A DNA stretch of 41,133 bases, from positions 4,385-45,517 of the forward strand of contig KN890946.1 in NCBI GenBank assembly GCA_000934455.1, in the 5' to 3' direction. Below are positions 1-12,100 of the stretch, piece after piece; position 1 is the first letter of the stretch; each line of letters starts with the position of its first letter. The notes beneath the pieces are model-generated. The model made no database searches. It saw only the letters and a program-made list of their open reading frames with translations, and had not been told where the DNA came from. The stretch is from Apostichopus parvimensis. Taxonomy: Eukaryota; Echinodermata; Holothuroidea; Aspidochirotida; Stichopodidae. Position numbers and translations under genes: made by a program.

Positions 1-649
1 ATTTGTTCAGCATACCGGTATGACATTGTACTTTAATACAGTTTATACTTAAAGAGTATTACAAGGGGCATTTAACATACTACTGCATCACATACGACAC
101 ACACATACAAAAATGTACGCATGAGAGGTGAAAGGGAACCTTTTCATGTGAACTCAATTCCACAGATTTGGACCTAAAATATGTTAGACAGACAATAAAA
201 CTTTTGCCACCATACAGCTGTTGGTCAAAATTTAACAGTTTAATTTTACTCTCCATATCTTGCAGAGTAAAGGGAAAAGGTCACAGACCTTAAATATCCA
301 CTCAGATACACAGGATGAATGAAATGAATGAATGCTAGCATCAGGGGAACAACAATAACTATGACAGTTCTTAAAATCCATCACGTCTTTACTAGTGTAC
401 AGTGTGATGAACAAACCTAGGCCTATCTGTATGTTTAATAACTACGACAACAGAAACAAAGTTAAAAATTGCACTGCTATAGGTTGACCATCCTATTCGT
501 TTTGAATGCAATTATTCATCTTCACATATCATCACATACTATATTTAAAAATGAACGTTATGACTATTAAACTGAACAAATATTGAAAAGAGAAAAAACA
601 AGGGGTTAAATAAGGATATAGATATGCACACTAATATCTTAACTTTTTG

Positions 650-1070
650 AAGTTCGAAAGTCACTCCTACTGAAATGTCCACATATGATGCAGTCTAACA
701 TACTTGAAATGTTCTCCTTTATATAAGAAAATTCATATAGTTACCACTCATATCACATACTTGATTAACTAGTTACTCCAAGTTACATTGCCCATTGCCT
801 TTACTACATATTTCACACACTACAAGTAACTTCTAGAATAAACGCTACAATGCTATCCACATATTCAAGATTACTCCTATTGAAAAAGTTGCACACGCTC
901 TGCTTAATACACAGTTCACTTGTGGTAATGAGAAGTTAACCCTAGTAAGAATGTTGATACTCCTCTATGGAATGTAACTCACATAAAACACAGATCACAT
1001 ACTTCAAGTCACTCCTAGTTAATACTATGCTGCAGCTCATATACCTTTAATCACACAAATAGTACTTGAA
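650..1070. repeat. Degenerate tandem repeat, roughly 100 bp spacing
   Basis: The phrase CACATACTTCAAGTCACTCC recurs in decayed forms near 655, 760, 865, 945 and 1000 (AAGTCACTCCTACTGAAA, AGTTACTCCAAG, AGATTACTCCTATTGAAA, GATACTCCTC, AAGTCACTCCTAGTT). Unit boundaries are too decayed to define. Nothing coding is apparent. Confidence 0.4.
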
Positions 1071-4000
1071 CTAGATGAAATCACAAATTATCTCTGTAAA
1101 ACATGTGGAAAACATCTGTAAATCTAGCTCTAAAAAAATATTTAAAAAAACTGAGTTAACTTGTTGTTTAGAGAGAAATTATTCAACACAGATAAGTATG
1201 ACTCCAAAGGTGGACATGGGAATCAACAAAACAAAAAGTGAGGGGCAGAGGGGGGGGGGGGAGAAAACAGGAAGAGATATGTCCTATTTCAGTTAATTCA
1301 GTAAATATCTGTCTCCAGGATTCATCTCTCACAAGATATAGCTAGACCTCCGAATGACCTTCACACTAAATTGAAAAAATGTACTATTCTTATTGAACTA
1401 CAAAACTATGCTCTGTAATGTAAACCAAAGTTTCACATTTCCTACTTTTCCTACAGTTAAGCAACGAAACTACTACTACTTTGGTCGTAATTATTCATAA
1501 TGAGAGTAGATATACATATATATATATTTTTTCCTTAAATTATTTGGATAAATCAAACTCTTTGAAGAGATAAGCAGTCGTTGGCAAACTCCTTTTGACA
1601 GTGAAAACGTTCATAAATATGAGACCGGCAACCTCACCGTGGATTCTGATTCAGCACTCTTGGAAACAAGGTCTAATGGCATGAAAAAATAATATCAAAA
1701 GGAAAAAAATTAAGTCGATAAAAAACATAAAATTAATGAGAGAACAATCATTATATAAAAAATATTACTCAGTGCAGATAGCATTTTAATACCATTTTTA
1801 ACTTTTTGAGTAAATATTGGGTCATATCACACCGTATCACACATATGTCGTAGTGATAGGAATGAAGGTTTCGCAAAACATTGATATTCTGTCGGACTAT
1901 TGCATATCTAGACTAGAGATTTCGCCAAAAGTCACCCGTAAGACAATAGAATAATGAGCGGAGTGACCTTGAACATCGACGGGAAATGGCAGACCAAAAA
2001 CACTATGTATGGCAGTGAAAACTAAAGATGACCTCCCAGACTGACCAATGGTCAGTGACTACTTTAAACCATGCTGAGACTTTCGTTACAAAATGACCAT
2101 GTGTAGAGATACAAAACGATAATAAAAATAATAAAAAATAAAATAAAACCGAAAAATGCAGACTGACTAAAAAAACACCGGGCAAGTCTATATAGGACAC
2201 ACAGATATGCATCGGAAACATAACCAAGCCCACATCCCCTCCCAAAAATATGTGACCTTAACTCTGCACAAAAATGTTAAGTTAAATTTCCTTTCATATA
2301 TTTACAATGATTATGACTGTGTCCTTCCCTTTGTCCTTGTAGTATTTAGTAAGCTGGTCTTTAATACTCTAGTCAATATGTTTTACCTGAATTAAAAAAT
2401 TGATATTTTAAACTAGCAATTTCTGAAAACAATGGCAACAACACCTTTACTGAAGTAATTTGACCAAATACCGGTAACTTTTTTGTTCTTCTTTTGTGTG
2501 TGTCTTTTGAGATAGTTACAAGATAGTTAAATATGCATTCTGCATAAATAAATAAATATGCATATATATGCATCAAATTAATTATGCATTCTGAGGACAA
2601 TCTCATTTAAGTTTAACTTGCATCGAAATCATAAATTCCATATTCTTCTACCTTCTTTTCCTCCTGTTTGGGTGCTACTCCCAGGGAAGTGTTTTGACTA
2701 TAAAATAAGGAGCATCTATCGACAGGCTTAAAGTAACACAAGGTACCGTAACTTCTATTTCTTTGTGAAGGTCAACACTTAAAAACTAAAACTACCAAAA
2801 AAAAAAAAAACCCCATACGTAAACAGACATAAAAAGTGTAAAATCTACAAACTTTGCATAATACTCAGTTATAAGAACACAAAACCTGTGGGCCAAGATT
2901 GGTGAGGTAAGTTTCCCTACTTTCAATTTCAAAAAGAATTTCAACAAAATTCAATTCCCAGTATGTATCTGTCATTATGCCATATATAGATGTAGTCAAA
3001 GTCATGTATAATTGATTCTGGGAGTAATTTATCATGGAAAACGAAATGTCCCTTTTGTTTCAGTTTAATAACTATAACCATCTTTATATGAACATGTAAT
3101 GTAACCGATATATTTCCAGGTGAATCAAATATTTATACTAAATGCAACTTCTTGTCTGTGGCCTTGTTAATCATTATCTAACAGAAATATAAAATGAAAC
3201 CAAAGTGAGCTTAAAGAGAAATGAAATTTATCTCTGGCTCTGCGAGAGGCGACTGTTAACATAATCGAGTATAAATCCTCGTCTCTTGTCTTGAGATGAA
3301 ATAAAAACAAGAAAAGAAATGCAACTCCTAAGCGAACGAATAACGAACCCAATTTTTGTTTTATTCCACTCCTCAGAGCTTCCAGTGTGAACCCTAGAAA
3401 ATGATGACACTAATTTAAGTCATTTGGTCCAGACAAAATAATAGAAAATGAAAACTAACAGTTCGGAGATCAATATAATCATGATATATCAAAATACTGT
3501 AGTTCTTTCAAAGGGGAATTTAAACAATGTTGATTTTGTGTGTTCGAAGTAATGTAACCATCGGGAATTTTGTAATCCTGTCTTTGAGAACTACAAATAT
3601 ACAAAGTGTAACAAAGGGATTCCTCTTTAATATCTTGCATAGATCTTGGTATTTTGTCATTTTTGCATTTTAATTTCTCTTAATATAGTATTCCTATTTA
3701 GAACGTTTGGGGTTTCTCTGTAAAAAAAAAAGGTTTTAAAAGCCCATCTGGCCCACAGGTAGGTTGGGAACTTTATATTTCTATATCAAACAAAAACATT
3801 GTGACTTTTTACTTTCTAACAGACTACTACAAACTTCACGAAACATCTAATTGGTGGATGGAGTTCAAAGAAGCTGTACTTAATATGCTAATATCCAACT
3901 TTTTTGTGTCTTTCTCTCTCTATAATAAAAAAATAAGGCAAAGCCACAGTGCTTCTCCTTCTTTATCTAAAAAATAAATCATCTGACCAAAAAAAAAAAC

Positions 4001-5375
4001 AACAATTACCTCCTTCAGAAATAATACAACGGAGGCAACATTTGTTAACTCCGATTAAAGAAGGTGCAAGGTCCCGAACACTCTAAGGTAACCAGGGAAT
4101 GTGTTACTACCTGAAACTTATATTTCCCTTATTTGCTGTTAAAGGAAATAAGTAACCTTTTAACACTGCGATCGACTTGCTTACTTCATTCACTAAAACA
4201 ACAGAGACGTTTTCTAGTCACTCCGACAAACAGCGAGTGTGAAAAGTTAAACATTACTATGGAACAGAAAGGTGATTAATCTAATATACAAATGTTATGA
4301 AATATTTCCACGAAAAAAAAAAATTTCTACAAATATCGGTGACATTTTCCAACGTTACAAAGAAGGATAGGTTTATGCATACATACTCTGTTGCTTCAAT
4401 ACACCCAAATTAATAACCCCGTAGAGATTGGGCAAAACAGTGAAGGTTTGCAAAAATACCAATGTTGCCTTTGATTATCTGTGACATAAAAGGTTAGATA
4501 TGATGTATGAACATAATTTCGACTGAATGACAGTAACCCGTTAGTTATAAATTGTACAAGAAACAAGTTGACAATGATTTAAAGAGGGGATGGTGGAGGG
4601 GGGGGGGGCCTCCCTGTATTCTGAGCCAAATTTCTTGCAATACACCTCCAAACTTTTAACACTATCGTTACGAGAGCATCGACCCTCAAGTCTTTACTCT
4701 AACTTTAACTCTAATTGGCAGCTTTCTTCCTAACATTTCAGAGTTATAAAAACTTTTGACATTGCACTGTAAATAAAAGCATCTCGACTATAATATCCTT
4801 AAACAGAATATGTTTCTTTACTTTTCCTTTCCTTTTGTATTTATTTCATCTTCATCAGTTTTCTGTTTCTTCAAATATGACTTAGAAGTTATACTCTTAA
4901 TTTTTGCATTCTGCTAACAGCTGCATTCTGAGTTGAATTTGTCTCAATCTGCTAGAACCCATTAAAGAGAGAGAAGAAAAAATGTGGTAATTTACATGAA
5001 ACAAAAAATTCTGTTAATCCATCAAACAGAAACATTGGCATTAGTTAAACAACTGCAACCATTTGAAAATGGAAACATAAAATATTACTTAAAATAATCA
5101 AGAATAATTTTTCTGTATTGGATTAAGCTCTCACAGAACAGCTAGCCTCCTCCCCCCCCCCCAAAAAAAAACATTTTGTGAGAATTCCAATTTCTTATTT
5201 TAATTCCTCAAGAACAACTTGTTGACATGGAAAATACATCAGATTTATTTCCCAAATTAAAAAAAAATCATAAATAAATGCTATTATTTTTCAATAAAAT
5301 ATAATAGACAAGAATACATTACTTCCTACCAAAAATCTAGATTTTAAATAATGAATACTACAAAACCTTGCACAA

Positions 5376-5381
5376 TTTATT
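5376..5381 (-). terminator. Candidate polyadenylation signal AATAAA for PAM
   Basis: First AATAAA on the minus strand below the stop codon, about 357 nt away. A second lies at 5244-5249. AT-rich DNA yields such hexamers by chance, so this is only a candidate. Confidence 0.3.
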
Positions 5382-5737
5382 TTAAATACCTGCTGTTAAT
5401 GGCATTTGGTTTCAAATATTTTGTGTTCCTATTGACTTTAACTAGCAAACGAGAAAGCGATCACACCATTTCAAAAAAATATCACAACCCTGTGTTTAAA
5501 ATTAAAAACTATTTCCATCATTATTATGGAAAATGATTTGGTCTGCTTATGAAGGCAAGCAGATATAAAGTTTTAGCAGGATTTCTATCTGGCAAATATA
5601 ACATTTGTGACAAGATTAAGCTAGCCAATACTCCAAAAATGGCTTTCTAAATCAACAATTTTTTTAACCCAAACTGGATGTAAAGTAATTAAATTATATG
5701 CAGCTGGATGGGTTCTATTTTTCCCCCTCCCTGCTTC

Positions 5738-6162
5738 TTAAAGATTTTGAGTCGGCTTTGAATTTAGTATGCTGTATTCCTCTACATCCGATTCTTCGCT
5801 CCATGTTGTACCTTCCTGGTCGCTATCGTCCGTGCTGACCTGTGTGAAACCCTTCTTCTTATTGAAAAAGTTACCGATACTGAACGTGTCTCCGTTTGCA
5901 TATTTCCTACCCCTGCTGCCGACGACGAACATGCCTCTACCGGAGCTGAGCTTACCCTGGGCGTGGAGTCGGACTACCACTGCTATGACCATCATCAGGA
6001 GGATGGGAACGGCCAGCACGGTCACGATGACCATCGTCGCTCCCGTGTCCTTCTGCATCGCGGTCTTGCTGACCGCCGCTTCCTCCTCGTGACTGAGGAG
6101 GGAATCTCGCGCCAGTTGTATATTGTTGGTGTGACTTTGGTCTTGGTTCAATTTGGGAGGTA
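5738..6162 (-). CDS. PAM: PAM coding exon 17: stalk, membrane helix, cytosolic tail and stop
   Basis: Encodes residues 738-878 and the TAA stop. A hydrophilic stalk precedes a single hydrophobic helix (about 778-801, GATMVIVTVLAVPILLMMVI and four more), followed by the basic RLHAQGK, so the 77-residue tail faces the cytosol. The tail keeps the vertebrate PAM core GNFF...KKGF..VSTDDSDQE, where rat has LGNFF..RKG and STEGSDQE phosphorylation sites. It also keeps a distal acidic SEESDVEEYS block. These motifs control endosomal return and granule sorting in rat PAM. No paired basic cleavage site is seen between PAL and the helix. Acceptor TTGCTTCTCAG. A long + strand ORF over the same bases is a shadow. 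Confidence 0.97.
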
Positions 6163-9100
6163 CTGAGAAGCAAAAAATAGATATTATTTAAGAAACGGTA
6201 AAATATGTAACGACAAACAGATGTTTCCCACAATGGGTGGGTCAAGGATGGCCGGCAGGTTGGGCAAAAACAAAAAACAAAAAAAAAATTATGTTCTGCA
6301 GCCCAAGTATAGGTTTCTAAACGTCATCGATTCAGGCAAGAAAAATTTTTTTACATCAAAGAAAAGTTTTTCACACACCGCAAATCGACTGAGACCATGA
6401 ATTTCACTGAATGACTGAAAAGGAAAAGCTACAAGTACGTATACTCTGGCGAGTTTGTATAAAGGGCCAACTTGTGATGGTCAATATTAAGGATAAACAA
6501 TGAGCATGTGGATTTTTGCTTTTTTATTTCCCCAGAATAATGTATCGTTCTGTTTTGATGTGGGAGAAAGCGTAGCTAAGTGTCAAGGCCAGCAGCTTGG
6601 CAACAGAATTTTGCTGCGGCCGGCAAGATTAATTTTGCGTCCACCTACGGTCTACACAAATCAGCTTTGATTTGATCATTTGTTCAGTCTCCATCCCATT
6701 AGAATCAACATTCTTTGCAAAATTGCTTTTTGACTCTTTCTGATTTTCTGTTTATCTGCTCTTAGTATTATAACTGCAATGTTGAACTCTTTTTCTGAAC
6801 ATCCATTGTCAAATAGAGAAAAAACAAAACTGTTAAACGAACAAAAATGTTGTGTAGGTAAACATCTATAAAAAAAATAAAAAAATGCAAACACTGTTGG
6901 CTACAAAGCTCCAGCTAAGCGGTAAAATATCAGGCCCTTTAGGTGTTATATATCCTCTAATGTATTAAGTACAACAGGGGAAACTTCATACTTGTGATGT
7001 TCATTTCTTATGTTGGCTCGATATTGCTTCTGGATATGATGTGATCTTTGCACTTGTCAACTGATTCATTCAAAATTTAAAAGTAACAATGTTCTGCATA
7101 AAATCTATCAATTTTTTTCCTATTTGTCTAAAATGTTACAATATGTCAGTACTTTATACCCCGAGTAGTCGATAGTAAATGATGATTTCAGCCCCGATTC
7201 TTACACTAAAATTAGACAATAGGCTAGGGTACTTCTTAGGTTAAGAACGTGTGGTAGGTTAGGGTATGTGTTGATATTTCATCGACTCCTTAGCCAAGAT
7301 TAGCGTGGTTGTCATACCTGGGTCGACAAATTTCCAGATTCTGTTAGGTCCAATTTCTCCCACATAAACATCGTTAGCATCACTGCTGACTGCCATGGTG
7401 TGTGGCATTACAAAACCCTGTGGGCAAAAATGTTGAGAATTAACGGATTACTTTTAGCGGTACAAATTTCAACGTTTTCAAAAGAATGGCACCACCGTAG
7501 CTTGTAGAGTTACAAAGGCACGAGGCTTTAAAGGGTGTGAAAACTGGCGCACAAAGAAACGTCTCATGCCGGTAATCTGACCTAGTTTCGAATGAGGTGT
7601 AACAGAAGTGTTAGACACCACCATCGATCCCAGAAAATACACACACAGCTTGCTACCTTCGGTAATTAGACACTATTGTACAGTCAACACATGCAGCTAC
7701 TGTCAATACCCACAACACAGTGTACATAGCAGCGATGGACCCCTCAGGTCCAGATAAAAGATAACAAGGTATCACGTTTCATTACTGTCTGCATTTTGTA
7801 GCGACATGAAGAAACTTTCACCTGCAAGCAACGGAAAGTTAACTTTTTCAGAGCCCCGCACGCGGTTTGGGGCGAGTCTTCAATGCCTTTAAACTTTGGT
7901 AGTTTCATGATTGCATCTAGCAACATCACATCAGTGAGTGACACCACCATGGCAAATGCATATAGCAATATGTGTCAGCTTTTCTCTATAATGTGAAGCC
8001 TTGAATTAAGGGTACCATGGACAGCTAAGCAAACATTGTTAAATGGATCTCATTGCACAGAAAATTTAATATTAGGACAGTTAAGTTGTTAAAGAAATTC
8101 TGCTATCATGACATAACAGTGTTCCTGTCACGAGCTATTTGCTGGGGATTATCTGGCCAAAATATATCACCTTCAAAACAACCATATCTAGAATTTGGCA
8201 GCAAAACAATTAGAAGTGGTATTCACTGAGCAATTTGGCTTATTTTTTTTGTCTTCCCTGTCAATGTCACATTTTTTGTGACCAAACTATTACTTTTAAA
8301 ATAAAATGACGAATAGCACCTAGTAAAAGTTGAATGAAGGCTATGCTTTTGTCACAAAGAAAGACACAGTAATGGATCTTAGGCAAAATAACATCTTCAA
8401 AATAACACATCTTCACCAAGTCATAAAACCCTCATCACAAATAATACAGATACATGTAAATGTGTGGCTACAAATGTGTTTGAGAAAATGTATATTGACT
8501 GATGAAATAAAGAATAAAGAAATGGTAACATATCACGATATAATCTTAAAGCCTACAGACAAAATTAATTAAAATTACAGAAATATTAAATTTCATTTAT
8601 TATTGAGTCTGATTTTGAACATATGCAGCAGACCATTCACTTTTCTCCCTCTTTTTTTTTTCTCCTCCTTTACTTTTTCGCTTGCTATTGCTTTCTTTTT
8701 CTTTCTCTATCGATGCTACACCGATTAAATTAAATAAACAAGAACTCTCAAATTTTGGGTGGACTTTAGCTGGACTTAGCTGGACTTTAGCTGGACTTAA
8801 TCTGGATTAGCTGGACTTTAGCTGGAGATTTTTGCAACGTTGAAATTCTTTCTTCATGGGTTCAAGCCATCTGCAAATCAGTTTTAAATTAATAAACCAG
8901 AACTCTCAAATTTTGGGTGGACTTTTAGCTGGACTTTAGCTGGATTAGCTGGACTTAAGCTGGATTTTTTCGCATAGTTGAAATTCTTTTGCAATGGGTT
9001 CAAGCCATCTGCAAATCATTTATTAGTAATTTGCTGACCTGTTCCGGTGACCAGGTCTCCAGGGCCTCTCCGGTGTCGTAGTTGACTGTCACCCCTAAGA

Positions 9101-12100
9101 TCTGCTTCTGGGGGAATGTAGGTCCATTTATGACAAAGAGAACTCCACCTGTAGATGATAGAGAATACAAGATCGGGTCGGGAATAACGCGAAGAAAGTA
9201 GCAGAGAAGATTACAAGGATAACAAAACCGAAAGGAGACCGGTGAACACCGATCGTTATCTGGATTTGCTAAAGAATACCCAGATTTAAAAATCGTTACA
9301 AAAAAATCAACAAGAAAAATACACTTCCAGGCACTTTGTGTAGTGGAATGTGTACGACCATTGACTGGTAGTGACCCTACCAATTCACTCTAGGCATGGA
9401 AGGGAGAGGAGGAGAGGGGAGGAGGGGTTGTGATGAGACAAGTATTAGCAAGGGAAGTGAAGTAAATACTATGTTTATGCCCATGATGTCGTATGTTTGC
9501 AACAGTTTGTGTCACTTCTGCGATTACAGCCATCACCTTGGGCGAGATTTTCGACAATCCGATGGTTATATTCACGACGGTTTAAAAGGAATGTTGAGAT
9601 ATATGTTCAGAATGATATGTTAATTCAATCCACATAAACCACACCGCGTGAGTTTATGGGTTGAAAACAAACCAAGAATATTGCAACTCACAGTAATTTT
9701 GTGTGACGCAATATTATAAACAATATTATCTTAATAAACAAAACAGCTGTAGAGGCAATTAATTATTGAAGCAAGCACATAGATCACTATAAATGTATAT
9801 TGAGGTTTGGTAAGAAACTATTCAAGGTTGCAACCCAATGTCCCAGACTTCTTCGAGTAAGGCTTACATTTACATTTACATTACAATGATTAAATGGATT
9901 ATACTCACGGTCCAAAAGCTATGGCAGTACTCTCGTCCGCAAACTATTGAGAGTGCGACCCAAAAGGGGGTTGTGAAATAGTTTCGGGGAATAATCAGAT
10001 TTTTTAAGACCATGTAAATTTTATCTAGTTTTCGGAGCTAGCCAATGGAGATTGATTGATTATATTTTTTTTAACATCAAATCCTTCAATCATTCTGAGC
10101 ATCGATTCTGAGGGGGGTGGTAGATCCCGATCGAATGTGGCTCACTTCTCATGGAAGGTCCAGGGTTGTGGACCTACCTATTTACGACCATTTTCACAAC
10201 CAGATTCAAAAAGGTTCTCCACTCCTTCAAAAAAATCTTCACTGAGGTAGAACAATCTAAACTAGACTACTAATAAAAAATGGGAGATTTTATTTTTAAA
10301 AAAACATGATGAATGAAAAATGATTAACAAATTAATTCATTACCTTTCCAGTGCACATTGCAATAACTCCATTAAATAGGGAACATTATTAAGAAATTAA
10401 AAAAAATTGTCCTTTTGGATAATCTGCATAATCTTTGCTGGTGGTAGAAAATGGCTGATTTAATTGTCTAGAAATTCGACTATAAATTATTAGTCTAACA
10501 GGTGATATTTAACAATTGCCTGTAGTACAATCTCACCAGGCAGTCTAATGGTTTTCCACAAAACAAAATTTTGCCGTTTCCACAAGATTGCAAATTAAGG
10601 GGGGGGGGGGGACCGAGTCCTAACGTCTGCTTACCTCTCTTCGGTGAATATACGGCAGCAAAAATTCTGGCATCAAATTCCTTCGGCTTGATCTGTTTTA
10701 TAAATTGTCCCGTCGCTGAATCAAAGCATAGAACCCTGCCATTTTCTCTATCGGTGGCGCAGACGTGTTGATTATTATTGGCCAGAGTCACAGAGTGAAC
10801 CACAAACATTGAACTTGGAGTAAGGTGTCCTGAAAATAAACAAGATTCAGTCATAATCTTAGCATAACACACTCATCAACCATTCTGAACAACTTTATAG
10901 GTTTGTGGATGGATGAATGCTTTAGTGTTGATATAAGGGGACAGGGAGGCAGGGTTTGTCCTCCCAAATGCTGTTCCTCTTCTCACTTGAAGCCACATAT
11001 GTCAAACTATTTTTTTCTTTCATTTCATTTATTTATTTCCAGTATAAATATAATATTTATAAACAGGACATCAAAAGTGAGTACGTAATAAGAAAATATT
11101 ATTTTAAAATGTTAGTGTACAAAAAATAAATAAATAAAAAATAATACTGTATGTCATTTATAGCATTTTCTCTTTATAAACATTTTTCCTCCCTGGTTAG
11201 ACGCAGCTATCCCTCTCACAACAATAATCCAACAAACCTCCCCCCCTCCCCACCAACCTCCCTCCACCTCCTTCTCCCACCCTACACAACTCGTACAAAA
11301 ACTTTCTGCTGATGCCAACGTTTGACGACTGTGAGGCCACAAAATCGATATGTTAGGACATTTTAGTTCTCATTTACTAGACGTACCGATTGCACCGTCG
11401 TCTATGGTGAACAGAAATTCGCCTTCCGGCGAAAATTTCACGATTCTGGAATTGCAGTAACCGTCCGCCACAAAGAAGTTCCCGGTGGTGGGGTCGACCA
11501 CCACGTCCGCAGGTTGGCAGAAATGAGATTTATCGTTTCCTGGGATTAGACGGACACCCAGGGTAAGAGATGGAGCCCCAGCACCGTCGGCGGGGTACTT
11601 GAACACCTGGTGCAGGGCAACGTCTGTGAGCCAAATGTTTCCTTCGTGGTCCACAAACAGCCCATGTGGAATGTGAAACCTACCAGAGATAAACAAACAC
11701 TGCATTGTTGAACGTACCACACAATAGCTGTCGTTCTTTACACGGAAATCCTACTTTTGGTAAAAACATCGGAACACCTTTCAAACATTTTCACCACCTA
11801 TTTTGCTAGAGCCACCTCACTAGATGAACACTGCACCAGTATCCTTCCACACTTTGGGTATATTTTTGGGGGGGAATCACTAATTTTCCTTCATTATCTC
11901 TTTCTTCTCAAAAGTTGTTTCCTTAGGTTCTTGTCCATGCTCTTCTCTGCATGCTAATGAAAATTTTTCCGAGACAAGAAAGAATACTCTCCTTAAGGAA
12001 GGGGTAGAATATGAAGGAGAGCAGTATATCCAAACGGGCCAATCACCGGGAGAACAATGAGCTAAAAGGGTTACCAAACAGCGCTGAATAGGTTAGAGCT

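Larger units (their letters stand above)
1..5737. other. Downstream flank: PAM 3' UTR and AT-rich DNA without a second gene
   Basis: No ORF here has family similarity or exon structure that I can recognise. The PAM 3' UTR must begin at 5737 and read leftward. Candidate AATAAA signals on the minus strand lie at 5376-5381 and 5244-5249, and others occur further left, so the real polyadenylation site is undecided. Other content is low-complexity: G10 near 1251-1261, a mixed G run near 4600-4608, C10 near 5153-5162, and a degenerate direct repeat at about 650-1070. Confidence 0.6.
7418..9038 (-). other. PAM intron 15
   Basis: Contains MITE copy A (7528-7892), a pyrimidine-rich stretch near 8640-8710, and a duplicated block rich in AGCTGGACTTT (8727-9022) that runs up to the exon 15 donor. 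No additional exon is evident. Confidence 0.85.

Noticed and set aside
5769..6092. 107-codon + strand ORF opposite PAM exon 17
   Set aside because: Antisense shadow of a well-supported coding exon; no family resemblance or separate gene context.
9000..9383. Single 127-codon minus ORF as an intact gene
   Set aside because: Only 9039-9148 is exon 15. The rest is intron read-through on either side of clear GT and AG sites.
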